The notes under the pieces are model-generated. The model was not told the DNA's origin and did no database searches. It worked only from the letters and a program-made list of their open reading frames with translations. From NCBI GenBank assembly GCA_020747015.1, contig JAGTJM010000050.1, forward strand, positions 124,001 to 188,000: a DNA stretch of 64,000 nucleotides, in the 5' to 3' direction. This document shows, one piece after another, positions 31,424 through 44,305 of the stretch. Origin of the DNA: Pyrenochaeta sp. MPI-SDFR-AT-0127. Lineage: Eukaryota; Ascomycota; Dothideomycetes; Pleosporales; Cucurbitariaceae. The translations under genes were made by a program, and so were the position numbers. Every line of letters begins with the position of its first letter. Position 1 is the first letter of the stretch.

Positions 31424-33831
31424 ATGGTGCAATCTTCCGTCCTCGGTTTCCCCCGCATGGGTGCCGACCGTGAGCTCAAGAAGGCGAACGAGGCATACTG
31501 GGCTGACAAGCTCTCGCGGGACGACCTGCTCAAGGAGGGCAAGCGTCTGCGATTGGAGCACTGGAAGATCCAGAAGGATGCTGGCGTCGACATTATTCCC
31601 AGCAATGACTTCGCTTTCTACGACCACCTGCTCGACCACATCCAGCTCTTCAACGTAAGCACAAAGCTCCTTTCGGTGAAAAAACTCGATGCTGACATCG
31701 ACAGGTCATCCCAGAGCGTTACTCCAAGAACAACCTCCATCAGCTCGATGAGTACTTCGCCATGGGCCGTGGCCACCAGAAGGATGGCGTCGACGTTCCC
31801 AGTCTGGTAAGCTGACTCACGCCCTTGATGACACCAGGGAGCAGAGACTAATCCCCCGCACAGGAAATGGTAAAGTGGTTCGACTCCAACTACCATTACG
31901 TCAAGCCCACCTTCCAGGACGGCCAGTCCTTCAAGCTCTCGGAGAACCCCAAGCCCGTCACCGAGTTCCTCGAGGCCAAGGAAGCCGGCATCGCCACCCG
32001 CCCTGTCCTTGTTGGCCCCGTCTCCTTCCTCGCGCTCGGCAAGGCCGACCGCGATCAGTCCGTTGACCCCATCTCTCTCCTCGACAAGCTCCTACCCGTA
32101 TACGTCGAGTTGCTTGAGAAGCTAAAGGCGGCTGGCGCCGAGTCTGTTCAGATTGACGAGCCCGTCCTTGTCTACGATCTCCCACAGAAGGTCAAGGATG
32201 CCTTCAAGCCCGCTTACGAGAAGCTCGCCGGCGGTAATCTGCCCAAGATTGTCCTCGCTACCTACTTCGGTGACGTCGTCCACAACTTTGATGTCTTCCC
32301 CAGCCTCCAGAACGTTTCCGGCATTCACGTCGACCTCGTGAGGAACCCCGAGCAGCTCGAGAGCGTCATCAGCAAGCTTGGCTCCAACCAAGTCCTCTCT
32401 GCAGGTGTCGTCGACGGCCGCAACATTTGGAAGACCAACTTCAAGAACGCCATTGAGCTTGTCGAGACTGCCATCCAGAAGCTCGGCAAGGACCGCGTCA
32501 TTGTCGCCACCTCCAGCTCCCTCCTTCATACCCCTCACTCTCTCGACAGCGAGAAGAAGCTGCCCGAGGAGGTCAAGGACTGGTTCTCCTTCGCTGTCCA
32601 GAAGGTGTCCGAGGTCGTTGTCATCGCCAAGGCTGTCACCGATGGCCCCGCTGCTGTCCGTGATGCCCTTGAGGCCAACGCCAAGTCCGCACACGCTCGT
32701 GCCTCTTCTGAGCGCACCAACAACAAGGCTGTCAAGGACCGCCAGGCTAGTGTCACTCCTGAGCAGCACGAGCGCAAGTCGGCCTTCCCTGAGCGCTATG
32801 ATCAGCAGAAGAAGCACCTCAAGCTGCCCACCTTCCCTACCACCACCATTGGCTCCTTCCCTCAGACGAAGGAGATTCGCATTCAGCGTAACAAGTTCAC
32901 CAAGGGTGAGATCACTCCGGAGGAGTATGAGAGGTTCATCGAGAAGGAGATTGAGGAGACCATCAAGATTCAGGACGAGCTTGATCTCGACGTCTACGTC
33001 CACGGTGAACCTGAGCGTAACGACATGGTGCAATACTTCGGTGAGCGCCTTGACGGGTACGTCTTCACCACAAAGGGTTGGGTCCAGTCATACGGCTCTC
33101 GCTGTGTCCGACCCCCGATCATTGTCGGCGACATTTCCCGCCCTGCTCCCATGACCGTCAAGGAGTCCAAGTACGCCGCTTCGGTCTCCAAGAAACCCAT
33201 GAAGGGTATGCTGACTGGACCCATCACCTGTCTGCGATGGTCTTTCCCCCGTGACGATGTCCACCAGTCCGTTCAAGCTCAGCAACTTGCCCTCGCACTC
33301 CGCGATGAGGTTATTGACCTTGAGGCTGCCGGCATCTACGTCATTCAAGTTGACGAGCCCGCCCTCCGCGAGGGTCTTCCGCTCCGTGCTGGCACAGAGC
33401 GTGAGAAGTACCTCTCATGGGCCGTCGACTCGTTCAAGCTCGCTTGCGCTGGTGTCCAGGATTCCACTCAGATTCACTCCCACTTCTGCTACTCCGAGTT
33501 CCAGGACTTCTTCCATGCTATCGCCGCTCTCGATGCTGATGTTCTCTCCATCGAGAACAGCAAGAGCGATGCCAAGCTCCTGAAGGTCTTCGAGGACAAG
33601 GCCTACCCCCGCCACATTGGTCCTGGTGTCTACGACATCCACTCGCCGCGTGTTCCCTCTGAGCAGGAGATCAAGGACCGTCTCGCTGAGATGTTGACCT
33701 ACCTCAAGCCCGAGCAGCTCTGGGTCAACCCCGACTGCGGTTTGAAGACCCGCCAGTGGAAGGAGACCAAGGCCGCGTTGACCAATCTTGTCAACGCCGC
33801 CAAGTTCTACCGCGAGAAGTACTCTTCTTAA
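31424..33831 (+). CDS. Cobalamin-independent methionine synthase
   Basis: Exons 31424-31654, 31705-31806, 31864-33831 with introns of 50 and 57 bases, giving 766 residues. It transfers a methyl group from 5-methyltetrahydropteroyltriglutamate to homocysteine in the cytosol, the last step of methionine synthesis. Zinc ligands are in place: H651 and C653 (HSHFCYSEF), E675 (SIENSKS) and C736 (NPDCGLKT), each ten residues on from the E. coli MetE positions. N-terminal (VLGFPRMGADRELKKANEAY) and C-terminal (PTFPTTTIGSFPQT) barrels are both recognisable. Codon use is strongly C-ending, as in highly expressed fungal genes, and the promoter has a long CT tract. Confidence 0.98.
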
Positions 33832-35320
33832 GTTCCTTTGCCATTTGGCAACCACGACTGTGTTTCATCAACGCAAGTCCCTTCGTGTAGCATATCAACA
33901 TGCTACCGTGTAATGTGTGTAATGACGTTTTTATGATACCCAAAAGTTCAACCTGCATCATGGGTCGTTTCGGTGGGTAACAAAATGAATGGGGATCTGG
34001 AGTGCATGAACGATCTCAACATCGGCGTTCATTTGCAATTTGAAGCTTCAGGCTGGCTTCGGCGTTATCTGGTGAGTATGATTTGGGCCAATCTGGGTTG
34101 AGCGACGATGCTCTCTGCATTTAGATAGATTGCGTTTTCCCTCAAAACTACAGAGGGTGTATGCATAATGGGACGCTGAATATAACATTCTGATTCGTCC
34201 CAACAAGGCCTTTCTCCAAGGAAGATTGTGATGTAGTAAGTGACGATTTTCCAAGGACACCTTGACCTGCGCATCTCCTGGGAATCGAAGTGGCCTGTAA
34301 CTCGAATATCCGCCCGATGCGTTCGCGGAAAATTGCCCAACGCACGGTATCACAATCGGCTTCAGCATATGCTCTACCAGTAAGTAAGACAACACGCTGG
34401 GACTCGCTGCATTATGTTCAGCCTGGAATACGCGAGAAGTGGATTGGCTTTCGTGAGTTAAAAGACAGATTAAGTTGGGGCCAGAATGCCCACTACTACT
34501 GCTTCGGATATTGAAGGCTCATACTACAACTATCACTTAAACATCCCAAGTCATGGTACCTATGCACAACCGAACAGTTATGAGGATTGATAAAGCTTGG
34601 GACTATGTGGATAGCATTATTCTGTGAGAATCGTAGCTTTCTTAACATTTGAGATGTTCGCGATATAGGCTCAAAGTGGCGTGCCCATGTTCACATCAAG
34701 GGTGAGCGATAGTTGAGACATAGTCCGCTGGCTACTTTTGAATTGGGGTCAATTGTGTGAGACTCCGGTTGCTCAGTTTCATGGCGTCAATTACAGTTAT
34801 GACACGCGATGTGATCCTGGATACAAGTCGTATCCAATAGAATAGTAGTCGCAGTCTCAGATGGTTTCGGATAGTCGCTGACGAAAGTTGAATTTGGGGC
34901 TTGTTGAGTAGAATTTGAAAATCATGCCAGGCCACTAGAGGATTGGGAATTGACAAGCCGATGAGCCATGTACGAATGCGCCATCAAACAACCATTATCA
35001 ATGTTGTGTCCAAGGCAAGACACAAATGGGTGTGGGGTTCTGCTTACACGTCAATCATCCTGCAACGTACAATATGTTGCTCCCAGAGGAGTTCGTCGTT
35101 GGATACGGTGTATTTTTCGACGACTGGTTTACTCATCTATCTAGAAGGATTGTACGAGTGAGATAAAGATGGTTGTTGGCAGGTAGACGCGTTCCCTTCA
35201 GCGATGATTGCAAGCGTGGCGGACCGTGCGCAACGGTGATGACGTTCAAAGCCAGCCAGCCAGCCAGAGCTCCCCAAGCCTCAGTGCTGCAGTTCCAGAT
35301 TTCGTGTCCCAATCGCAATC
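33832..35320. other. Intergenic region
   Basis: 1.5 kb between methionine synthase and the Pof1-like gene. Small scattered frames only. A short CCAG repeat lies at 35251. Confidence 0.4.
35251..35267. repeat. Short CCAG tandem repeat
   Basis: About four units of GCCA lie 50 bases before the Pof1-like start codon. Confidence 0.6.
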
Positions 35321-36250
35321 ATGACGGACATGGCTTCACGGATAGCATCAATAAGAGCCGTACTACCTGACCTTGAATCTGTACTCCATTCGTTCGCCTC
35401 TTCTCCTATCAAATTTCGTGTTGTGCGCACTGTCAACCCCACCCCCACGCAGCCGAGAACGCTCTATATACTTGATTCATCGTTCAATCCGCCGTCAATT
35501 GCTCATCTCGCACTCGCTACATCAGCGTTGAAGCAACATGCCCCCTCAGAGCACAGCCCATACAGGCTATTGTTACTGTTCAGTACACACAACGCAGACA
35601 AGGCGCCCAGTCCAGCAAGCTTCGCGCAGCGCCTTGCCTTGATGACCATCTTTGCCGAGGATCTGTCACGAAACCTGAAGATTTCACCTTCCGGTAAAGA
35701 AGATGATGTTTCGAATATATCCATAGACATTGGCTTAACCAAAGAACCATACTACAGCGATAAGTCTGCGGCAATATCAACCACAAAACCGCCGTGCTAC
35801 TCATCAAACCCTATACACGTCCACCTGGTAGGCTATGACACGCTTATTCGCTTCTGTAATCCGAAATACTATCAAAATCATGACCCGCCTCTCTCGGCGC
35901 TGCACCCCTTCTTCAATGCTGGCCACAAGCTACACGTAACCCAACGGCCGGCCGACCCGAGTGATGAGTCGTCCAACGAATTTGGTACAACTGAGGAGCA
36001 GGAAAAATACCTACAAGACCTGAGGAATGGACATCAGGAACAAGCAGGCTTCGAGCCAGCATGGGGCGAGAACATCGGTATGACACAAGCTGACGAAGGT
36101 GTTGGCATCAGCTCCACCAGAGTGAGAAATGCCGCAAAGGAGGGCAAATGGGGTGAGGTGGGACAGTTGTGCACAGAAGGTGTCGCTGCTTGGATCAAGG
36201 ATCAGGCACTCTACAGTGGGGACGCGAGTGGACAGAAGATGATGAGTTGA
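35321..36250 (+). CDS. Pof1-like nicotinamide-nucleotide adenylyltransferase family protein
   Basis: Single-exon 309-residue protein. It has the nucleotidyltransferase alpha/beta-phosphodiesterase signature: YILDSSFNPPSIAHL (about 49-63), where the usual HxGH-type motif is modified to end in Ala-His, and ISSTRVR at 263-269, the second ATP-binding motif. VHLVGYDTLIRFCNPKYY between them is typical of the fungal Pof1 group. The family joins nucleotides to phosphorylated cofactors; yeast Pof1 is linked to filamentation and protein quality control. Enzymatic activity on NMN is inferred from the family only. Confidence 0.82.
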   Translation: MTDMASRIASIRAVLPDLESVLHSFASSPIKFRVVRTVNPTPTQPRTLYILDSSFNPPSIAHLALATSALKQHAPSEHSPYRLLLLFSTHNADKAPSPASFAQRLALMTIFAEDLSRNLKISPSGKEDDVSNISIDIGLTKEPYYSDKSAAISTTKPPCYSSNPIHVHLVGYDTLIRFCNPKYYQNHDPPLSALHPFFNAGHKLHVTQRPADPSDESSNEFGTTEEQEKYLQDLRNGHQEQAGFEPAWGENIGMTQADEGVGISSTRVRNAAKEGKWGEVGQLCTEGVAAWIKDQALYSGDASGQKMMS

Positions 36251-36775
36251 TGAGCTCGATCTCCATATAGAATGAAGTCATGTAGAAGAGAGATGCTCTT
36301 GTGGGTATTATGGTGGTACTTCGTGTACCTTTGCAGACGTCACTTGATTTTTGTATTTCTCGTTGAGGTGCTCCTTCGGGACCATGCGGAACAGCTCTAA
36401 CATATGGTCTAACTCTATTGTACACGTAGATATAGGCGTTGCTGCGCCCCATCTTGTGCAATCCCTGTGCATTTGGGAAGGCGTAGATCAATGTCACAGC
36501 AGAAGAGCAGGCGCCGCCCTTCCCAGTCTATGCTCAGACAGAGGATGCTGCCGCCGTAGGTCAACTTGACTAAAGCAGTATTCACTCACGGAGAATCCTC
36601 GCTCAGCGCCTTTCATTGCTGCTGCATCACTTATTGCAAGCAGTGGATCATTGTGCCTTCCTTTTCTCAGCAGCTAGAGCAAAGGCAGCATTTCATACCA
36701 GAGAAAGGGCCGGACGACAGACTACCAGACATCAACAAGTGTCTCACGTATTCAATTCTCAGTCTATCCAAAAGC
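36251..36775. other. Intergenic region
   Basis: Between the Pof1-like gene and the large Ser-rich protein. An open frame extends upstream of the next start but has no ATG before 36776. Confidence 0.45.
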
Positions 36776-39700
36776 ATGGCATCGAAACTGTGCTGTACAG
36801 CAGAACACGAGGATCGTCCAGAATCCCCAGAGCTCCCCAATGCACGCTTCAGCCAAGCTACACCCGCAAAACGACCTCTCTTACCGCAGCAATTGCCACC
36901 ACCAAGCTCTCGCTTTACAAACGTTCAATCTGAAGACCTCTATGAGCTGCGCGACATCTTCAACAATGTCCAAGATCACGCTGACGACAAAGCATCCATG
37001 ATGCGTCCTTCTCGTGCACGCTTTAGTCGTGGATCCATGCACAGTCTGCGAAGCCTTCATAAAATGACAAGCATGCGGTCCATACTCAGAAGGAAGTTCT
37101 CCAAAGACTCGTCGAACAAAGAGTTGCCATTCCCAATACGCTCAAAGGGAAAAAATAAGGCCACAAGCGTGGAGCTGGGTACTGTGGTCCAGCAACCAAG
37201 AGAGAACTCAAACCAGCAATTGCACATTATCAAACATGACTTGCGGAAAGATCTCCTAAGCGATGATAAGCCAGACGAAAGTGGCTATGATTCTGATGCC
37301 AAAATTCTAGGTGATATTGCACAAGACATTGGAAAGAAGTCACCGGGCAAAAGGCCGAGTATTCATAGCATTGAATGGGCGCCTCCAACTTGCAGGTGAG
37401 CTGACAGCAAACTCTTCCACTTAATTACTCGTTGACGCCCTGCGGCAGACGACCAACACCAGGTTCATCAACAAAAGGCCGTAATACGCCTAACCCCCCA
37501 CGCGATATACCGCCTTACAACATCCGGAAGCCCCAAAAGCCCCAGACAGTTTCCTTCTCGACTCGCTTCACTCAAGTCTTCAGTACTCCAGACTTGAGGC
37601 TAGACACGTCCGGCGAAAGGAAGCGCAGATTGAGACGGTCACATTCCGCGACTTCGATGACACTACCAAAGCCTTCCCCAATTTCACCGCTTAGACTTCC
37701 TAGTCTGACTACGCATGACGATGATGGAATACCCTGGTCTGAAGTCATGAAAGATAGTCTCCGTCTTTCCCAGTCTTCTGTTCTGCCTCGGCAGATAAAC
37801 CCAAAAACGCCCAAGACAATGTCAGACAATACTCACAACTGGGAAGACAACACGCATCACGACAAGAGCCAAGACGAGGTCATTGCGACACTTTCAGACC
37901 AGGCCTCCGATGATCACACAGGCTTAGCAGCTCACGCTGTCAGGAGCCATTTTCCGCAATTATTTCACATCACAAGCCCCATGGCGTCTACATCCGAGGG
38001 AGGTGTCTTTAAGGAGAACTCTCTTCCTCTTAAAAGGAGTCAGATCGAAGATTCTAGGAAAGACATTGAGGACAATGATCCACGTCACTCTGTGCATCTC
38101 CACACCATGCGCATCTCCCATCACTTACGTTCCGGTTCGCTTCTCTCTTGGGAGCAGCTTGCCGATGCACCTGAGCTACCCACATCGCCTCGCTCCATCC
38201 CGAAACGCACCATTTCAGAACAGAGTCGGCAAACTTATGAGCAGAGACATCTTCCTCGCCACGAGCGACACACTTCAAGTTCAGGATTTGCCAGTTCTAA
38301 GCTACCTAGCAGATGGGGCAAAATTATTCCCAACCAAGGTGACCCGCGAGCTGATGTTGCATCGTCGATATACTCCAGTAGACCACAAAGTCCGCCAGAG
38401 AGCTCTGGTGGGTCTATGGTGAACTTTTCGGGGCTTGCGGCCGGGCATCACACATTCAGTATTTCATCGATGGATTTCGAGAAGTGTAGACGCTCCAATT
38501 CCTTGACGACAGACAACGAGGACACGCCGAGATTAGTGCAGCGATATGGCATTCAGAATGCCTTAGATGTACAGGCATCCTCTCCAGAAAGTCCGCAGCT
38601 CGCAAGACCTTTTCCTTTGTCACGCAAGAACAGCGTTGCTGATCCAAAAACATCCAAGTTTCGAGAAGAATTAAGTCCTTCGCCTCCCAAGCAAGCAATG
38701 TCATCATCCACGTCAATCATGAAGTTCTTCAATTCCAAGCGCCTCAGTATGCGCAGCCAGAGCGAGACTAATCTTCAGTCCGACTCGCCTGCGATGGCCA
38801 TGGACGGTCTTTTCGACACCCTGCCCCTTCCTACTGCACGGGAACGGCGACAGTCTCGTTCTATATTGAGTTTGCAGACTGAGCAAGGAGCCCTTTGGAA
38901 GGATAAGGCCGCCAATCATGTCTGGGATCGTGCACTGAAAGCTCACCAAGAGGAGAAAGCGTCTCTATTTCTCCCCAGGAACAGAGACCTTGCAGTACAT
39001 GGCAGCCCGTTTCGTGAACGTAGTGGAAGCACTGCTGCTATGCGAACCAGTGTTGGAGACTTGGTGGCCACTGATACTGTCGCAACCATTCCAAAAAGAT
39101 CGTCAGCACCACTCTTTGGCCCACATTCACCCGTTTCGCCACGGTCAGAATATCCCCCAACAGTAACCCTGAGGCGCAGCGCTTTGGCCGGTAAGGGCTC
39201 AGTCAGCCCAGGAAGGGAAGTGTCAGATGCATTTGAGAAGCAAGGTGACAGTATTGAAGTGGTCGGAGCATGGGGTCGCTACCCTTCGCATACTCGTCAC
39301 GACCGCACCTTTTCTGCAAGTAAATTGGACCACGTTGAAACACGTGACTTCGCATTGGAAGCCGCAATTAGGATCCCATCAGCCAGAGAGGATACGCATG
39401 AAGATGACTTGATTGATCCCACGGACCGCTTGCCATCTCCACCGCTATTACCCGGGGAAAAGAAGAGGAAAAGAAAGATTGGGAGCGGCCACATGGCGAA
39501 AAGTAATTCGATGACATTTGGCAAAACATTTTTCAAAAATTATTCAAAAATCTTTAAGAGCCAGAGCATAGAATTTCGGAGGCATGGTCGAGGGCATCGC
39601 AGCTCAATCACCTCCGGTGGCATTCTGGAATTCCCAGAATTAGAGCTCTTGCCTGATGTTTGGCCAGCGATTATGGAGGATGATAGACAAGCAAAATGGC

Positions 39701-40284
39701 ATAATAGAGGCGCTGAGCATGTTACAGAATACGATAAGCACAAGAGCAGTGATGTAAAGGGCAAGGCTAAGATGCGCGGAGGCGACTCGATGGCAACACT
39801 TTACCAGCGCCACCACTCATCTGCGCCGAGTCTCGATAATCTGCCTATTCGCGATAATGCTAATGCCACAGAACATTCCGAGGATTGTGCCCGCGTGTGG
39901 TCAACTTATTACGAAACTTGTGTTCCTTCCTTCCCGTGTCAGAGCGCTGGAGAGGACATAGGCAGACGTCCACGACCTTCGTTCGACAGTAAGCAGGCGT
40001 CTTTGTATTCACATACCTTACCGGCTCGCTCACCACGGCACTCGCGTATTGCGAGCCAATTAAGCCATATTACCATTGGAAGTCGTGGGAGCGCACGGCC
40101 AAGCTTCCTGTCCATGGTTGAGGTTGGAGACGTTGGAGAAGAGACAAGTCTGGTGAGTGTAAGGCGCAGCACGATGGATTTGATATCAAAATTCAAGGAG
40201 CAGGAAACTACGGGGCATGAGAGGGTTATAGCTCTCACTTGGGCTGTATCACGGGGTAGTGAAGAGCGTGCCACTTCTTTGTGA
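36776..40284 (+). CDS. Large Ser-rich disordered protein, function unknown
   Basis: Exons 36776-37395 and 37449-40284 with a 53-base intron, giving 1151 residues. I do not recognise it. It is rich in Ser, Pro, Arg and Thr with many basophilic phosphosite-like patches (for example SLRSLHKMTSMRSILRRKF and KKRKRKIGSGHMAKSNSM). Short conserved-looking helical islands are SEDLYELRDIFNNVQDHADD near 55-75, SIMKFFNSKRLSMRSQSETN and, near the end, STMDLISKFKEQE. No membrane segment, signal peptide or catalytic motif is visible. The splice restores an Arg codon and makes one long frame. A signalling scaffold or cytoskeletal regulator is possible but unproven. Confidence 0.7.
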
Positions 40285-40710
40285 GCATGTCTTCAGAATA
40301 AGTAACGTGTAATACTCCCAGTGTAGTCGCTTTATGTGCGTATCAATGAGGCGATCCGTACCCACCAAGTATATTTATTTACTATCTTGTTACATGATAG
40401 CTAGCTCCTTCTTCGCATGTAACCTTCGAACCTTGTCCACTCCATTGTTTGTACCAGTGAACTCTCTAAATCTCGTGGGTCACAAAATTCGTACGAGACC
40501 AGGTAGCGGTTGCGAACCATGGAAAGCAACTAAAATTGTTCATTTTTCTTCCCTGTCGAGCCGAACTCCATTATAGCAAATGATTATTAGTAGCAAAACT
40601 CGCTCTGGAATCAGACTATCTTTTGTACTTCAGTTACATTCCAACAAGTAGAAGACTATTCAAGCCTAGACTACGATCACGAAATTGCTCTATTGTTCAC
40701 AATAGCGACC
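40285..40710. other. Intergenic region
   Basis: A/T-rich gap between two same-strand genes. Nothing else seen. Confidence 0.45.
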
Positions 40711-41661
40711 ATGCCACCATTTATTTTTCTATCAAGAACGCCATCCCTTCAAACCATGAATCAGAGATTCTCCCAGGTACTTCATAGTATAGAAGTTGAT
40801 CAAGCAAGAAGTCATACATTTTCGAACCTTGATCGCTATGCTGTAACCAAGAATGTTGAGGACGACCAAGCGACAATATACAGTAGTGATGGCACACTCT
40901 CAGCACCAGGTACTCCTGAGAATGTGGAGAAGGATGCGGAAATGAAAATGGAAAAGGGGAAAAAGAGAAAACCTCTTCTCATCGCCTTGAAGATTGGCCC
41001 AGAGAAATTGGCGAAGCTCGGTGGGCCAAAATCAGGTAGTCCGGCACCACAGAAGAAAGGACGTCATACCAACCGCTCACGACTGGTGGCCAAAGCCATA
41101 GAGTCTCACAAATATCTGGATGATGAAAGAATTATCACAGAAAACGATGCACCTTCCTCCCAAACAAGCGAAAACTCACAACCACTTGACAGGTCGGGAA
41201 ATCATGGTTATTCCACGCGCAGCCGCGCCCCATCAAGCACCACGAAGACTTCGCGTTCTTCCACTGCGAGACAATACAGCTGTCCGCACCAACGCGGTTC
41301 TGATTTGCACATTATTGGCTTCTCACGTTCCAGTAATGTGAACGAGTCCTGCCAATGCCCTCAAAGTGCTCGGCGAGCGAGTGTTCTTACGGAGTCTTTT
41401 GGCATTATGGACACTAAGATAGTCTTGGGTAGTGCGGACAGGCTTCCCTTGACCGTCCAAGCTGCACGGATGGAAGGAGAGGGTGCGAAAGCGGCTTGGA
41501 GACGCTTGTTCCCCGATCAAGGCGAATTGGTTGATTGGCCAGGACGTTGGCAAGAGAAAATGATGTGGAAGGCTGAGCAAGGAGGACAGTGGGTCGTTAG
41601 GACTGCAGAAACGCCCCTTGTACTGCTGGAATTTGATAGGAGGTGGGTGGGCAGTATGTGA
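40711..41661 (+). CDS. Hypothetical protein
   Basis: Unrecognised 316-residue single-exon frame from the ATG at 40711. The N-terminal third is mildly hydrophobic then acidic, the middle is Lys/Ser-rich (KKRKPLLIALKIGPEKLAKL, then GGPK), and the C-terminus is aromatic and probably folded (AAWRRLFPDQGELVDWPGRW, later TPLVLLEFDRRWVGSM). A cluster of Cys and His (SCPHQRGSD and ESCQCPQSA) occurs mid-protein but does not match a known finger. It follows the Ser-rich gene on the same strand. Confidence 0.6.
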   Translation: MPPFIFLSRTPSLQTMNQRFSQVLHSIEVDQARSHTFSNLDRYAVTKNVEDDQATIYSSDGTLSAPGTPENVEKDAEMKMEKGKKRKPLLIALKIGPEKLAKLGGPKSGSPAPQKKGRHTNRSRLVAKAIESHKYLDDERIITENDAPSSQTSENSQPLDRSGNHGYSTRSRAPSSTTKTSRSSTARQYSCPHQRGSDLHIIGFSRSSNVNESCQCPQSARRASVLTESFGIMDTKIVLGSADRLPLTVQAARMEGEGAKAAWRRLFPDQGELVDWPGRWQEKMMWKAEQGGQWVVRTAETPLVLLEFDRRWVGSM

Positions 41662-41954
41662 GAGGAAACTGAGCTATACTGTTCAGAGGCAGTTAGTAGT
41701 CCGAGATAGTTGAATAGATTGTGGGCTTAATGTGATGATAAAAATATGAAACCATTGCAAATATTTGATGATGAGCCTCAAGGTAAGCTCATAATGAGTC
41801 CACAATTGGGTTCGTCAAGCATTAACATGAAATGCTCATTCACGTCCAACATATTAGACAGAGGAAGATAAAGGGAATAAGAAAAAGCAAAAGGAGCGCG
41901 CTTGGAAAGTCTAGCTTCGTTCTGCTCATGATATTCAGCATCGTAGACATAGAC

Positions 41955-43511
41955 CTAATCATGACTGGGCTTAATAGGAGAGTCTTCCGTTTTGGAGCCT
42001 GTTGGAGACGCTGCTGGTAGCTCCGTTGAGCGTGCATTGACATCTTTCAGAGATGCTGCAGCAAGCTCTGCTGAAGCTCGCGTTGCATCAGTCGTTGTCG
42101 ATACAGGCTGAGTTGTGCCAGTGTCAAGTTCGGTATCGTGCTGCCTGTCATCCTCTTCATCTGACTCCAACAGCTCCTCGTCATGAACAGGCTCATCACT
42201 TTGGGGTGCTTTACTTCGATCCGTCGGTTTTTGTGCGTAATAAATGAAACTATGAGGTTAGCGTACGCACTGATGTGGTATACGAATACTTACACCTCAC
42301 CGTAGTAATGGCGATCTTTTCTCTTGGCCTCTGTTCTGCACTCGGCTAGGAAAACTTCTACCTCCTACACAGATGGAGATAACAAAGTCAATATCTGTTT
42401 TATCTGTGGTTCGCACATGCAGCTCTTACCTCTCTTGTCCACTTTAATACCCTTGTGAACAGCCCGAGAGCACTGCTCGGAAGCCAATCCATGGTATCTT
42501 CATACACAAAGCGACCCAGCAACTTGAACTTCGCGCCTTTGGCCCACTTTCCGATAGGCCACTTATAAGTCTTTACATTGACGTTAACAAAGCCCGCATC
42601 CCGAATTTTTGGTGCAAAGCGGCGGGGCCCTGTGCCATCCAGCCCCACCTTACCAGCAGCCTCAATGAAGAGTTCTGACCAGCGCACAAGAGGCGAGTTC
42701 TCAGCTGTGACGCCCGGGTCCATGCATCGTATAGGGAAAGCTATCTCTTGACATTCAAGGTACCCACCGGGCTGGAGGTTGGCATATGCTTGCCCAAAGA
42801 AACGGCTCCAATCTTTGATCGCTGCTACCATGGCACGAGTGTGGATGAAGTCGAACTGATTGTGGAAGATCCATTCTTCTTCACAGTCGTCTATTAGAAA
42901 TTCGCAATTAGGAGGAACTTGGGCCGGCTGAATGGGACTCAGGTCGGTTCCTAGAACACGAGCAGATGGATGTTCGTCGGCGAATTCGATGGACCATATA
43001 CCAGTACCACAGCCCACATCTAGCACGTTTTGCACATCTTTCGGAATTGGTGCGCGGTAGAGTCTACCGTTTAGTGTGAGGCGAAACGCATGATGCTGAA
43101 GATCTAACCTATCTGCCTCAATCTACAACAAGGATTGTTAGAAGTGGTTTCGTTGGTATACCATAGAATGCAGTGAGTACCTCATCATTTGGTACAGGAT
43201 ATTTGCCCTCGGAATAAGCATGGTACCGCCTGCCGTTCTCGTAACGGAAGTTGAAGACGGAAGTCGTTGCTGACATTGTGTAACTAGAAGCTATTAGTGA
43301 CAGTATTGCAGAGAGTGAGAGACGTTGGAGCATACGAGGAGTGATTCTCACCGAGAGCCGAGTCGCGCTCGTCGCTCTATCAAACAGCTGTCAGTTGAGG
43401 GAGATACTTCGCCAAGTGGTGGGGACGCACATCGATTTCGAGGTTCGGATCGGAGCTGCTAGCCGCATCTGTGGTAGAGTCGTCATGGGTGTTGACATTA
43501 GTGTCCTGCAT
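41955..43511 (-). CDS. LaeA-like SAM-dependent methyltransferase
   Basis: Six exons: 43511-43431, 43376-43352 (25 bases), 43290-43181, 43122-42430, 42364-42294, 42249-41955, giving 424 residues. The order is typical of the LaeA/UMTA group: an acidic Ser/Thr-rich N-terminus, then FRYENGRRYHAYSEGKYPVP, RLDLQHHAFRLTLNGRLY, and methyltransferase motif I VLDVGCGTGIW at 105-115 which binds S-adenosylmethionine. QPGGYLECQE and FVYYAQKP-like strands (here VFIYYAQKPTD) follow. An acidic, Thr/Ala-rich tail of about 80 residues is unusual for the group. LaeA relatives regulate secondary metabolism or modify metabolites; which applies here is unknown. It converges on the hypothetical protein ending at 41661. 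Confidence 0.9.
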
Positions 43512-44305
43512 TTCGTTCGAGGCTGTCGTTTACGTGACAGTCGGAGAAGCACAGAGACAGCGACGCAGTCAAAAAGCCAGACTCAGCCTGCGCACGAGGG
43601 CATTACAAGGGGAAGGAAGAATAGTATTTAGCGCTAGGAATCCAAGCATAGATGACCGGTAATACGCTGGTTAGGGTGTCGACCAGATGCTAACCTGGCC
43701 AATTGTGTCGATGCGGCGCTGGAAGTGGCGGATTGTGGTGAGAACACGCGATTTTAATCAACCAGACGCTATTCATGGAGTGAGATGCAGGCTCCACACG
43801 CGTGGACGCGGCACGAACCGACCGACTTTGACTGTCGGCTAGCAGATATCTCAAGGTTGACGGCTGATGGGCTTCTTTGGTGCGGCACGGTTCCTCCATG
43901 TCTCCGGGGCCATTGCCTACCACAGACTGAGGATGCCGCTGGAATGTCCACGCCGCATGCAATTAGTCTGCAATAGGGGACGTGCTGGAGAAGGATTCGC
44001 GAATGGCTGGCCAGTCTTCTGGCGAGACTGCCGCGCGCGGATGCGATTAACCGAAGAAGCAGCGACCCGTCACCGGCTGCTGGATGAGGAAACCAGACCG
44101 GCACTAACCAGACCGATCACGCCGCAGAGACAGTAGGAGTGAGTTGTCCAGCACGAGAGACGAGCATCAGCCAACATGATCTTGTCGTTGGGACTAGGGA
44201 CGTTGACGCGACCCTGCCAAGAAAGCCCACGACAATTGCCGGGGTGGCATGTAAACCACCAGGGGTGCAACTTATCGCACTGGCGAGCTAGACCACCACC
44301 ACAAC
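43512..44305. other. Divergent intergenic region
   Basis: Upstream of the methyltransferase and of the small basic protein. Short frames on both strands, none supported. Confidence 0.45.

Noticed and set aside
32122..33033. 303-codon minus-strand open frame
   Set aside because: It lies antisense within the methionine synthase exon and arises from the strong C-ending codon bias; composition is Leu/Val/Gly-rich and resembles no family.
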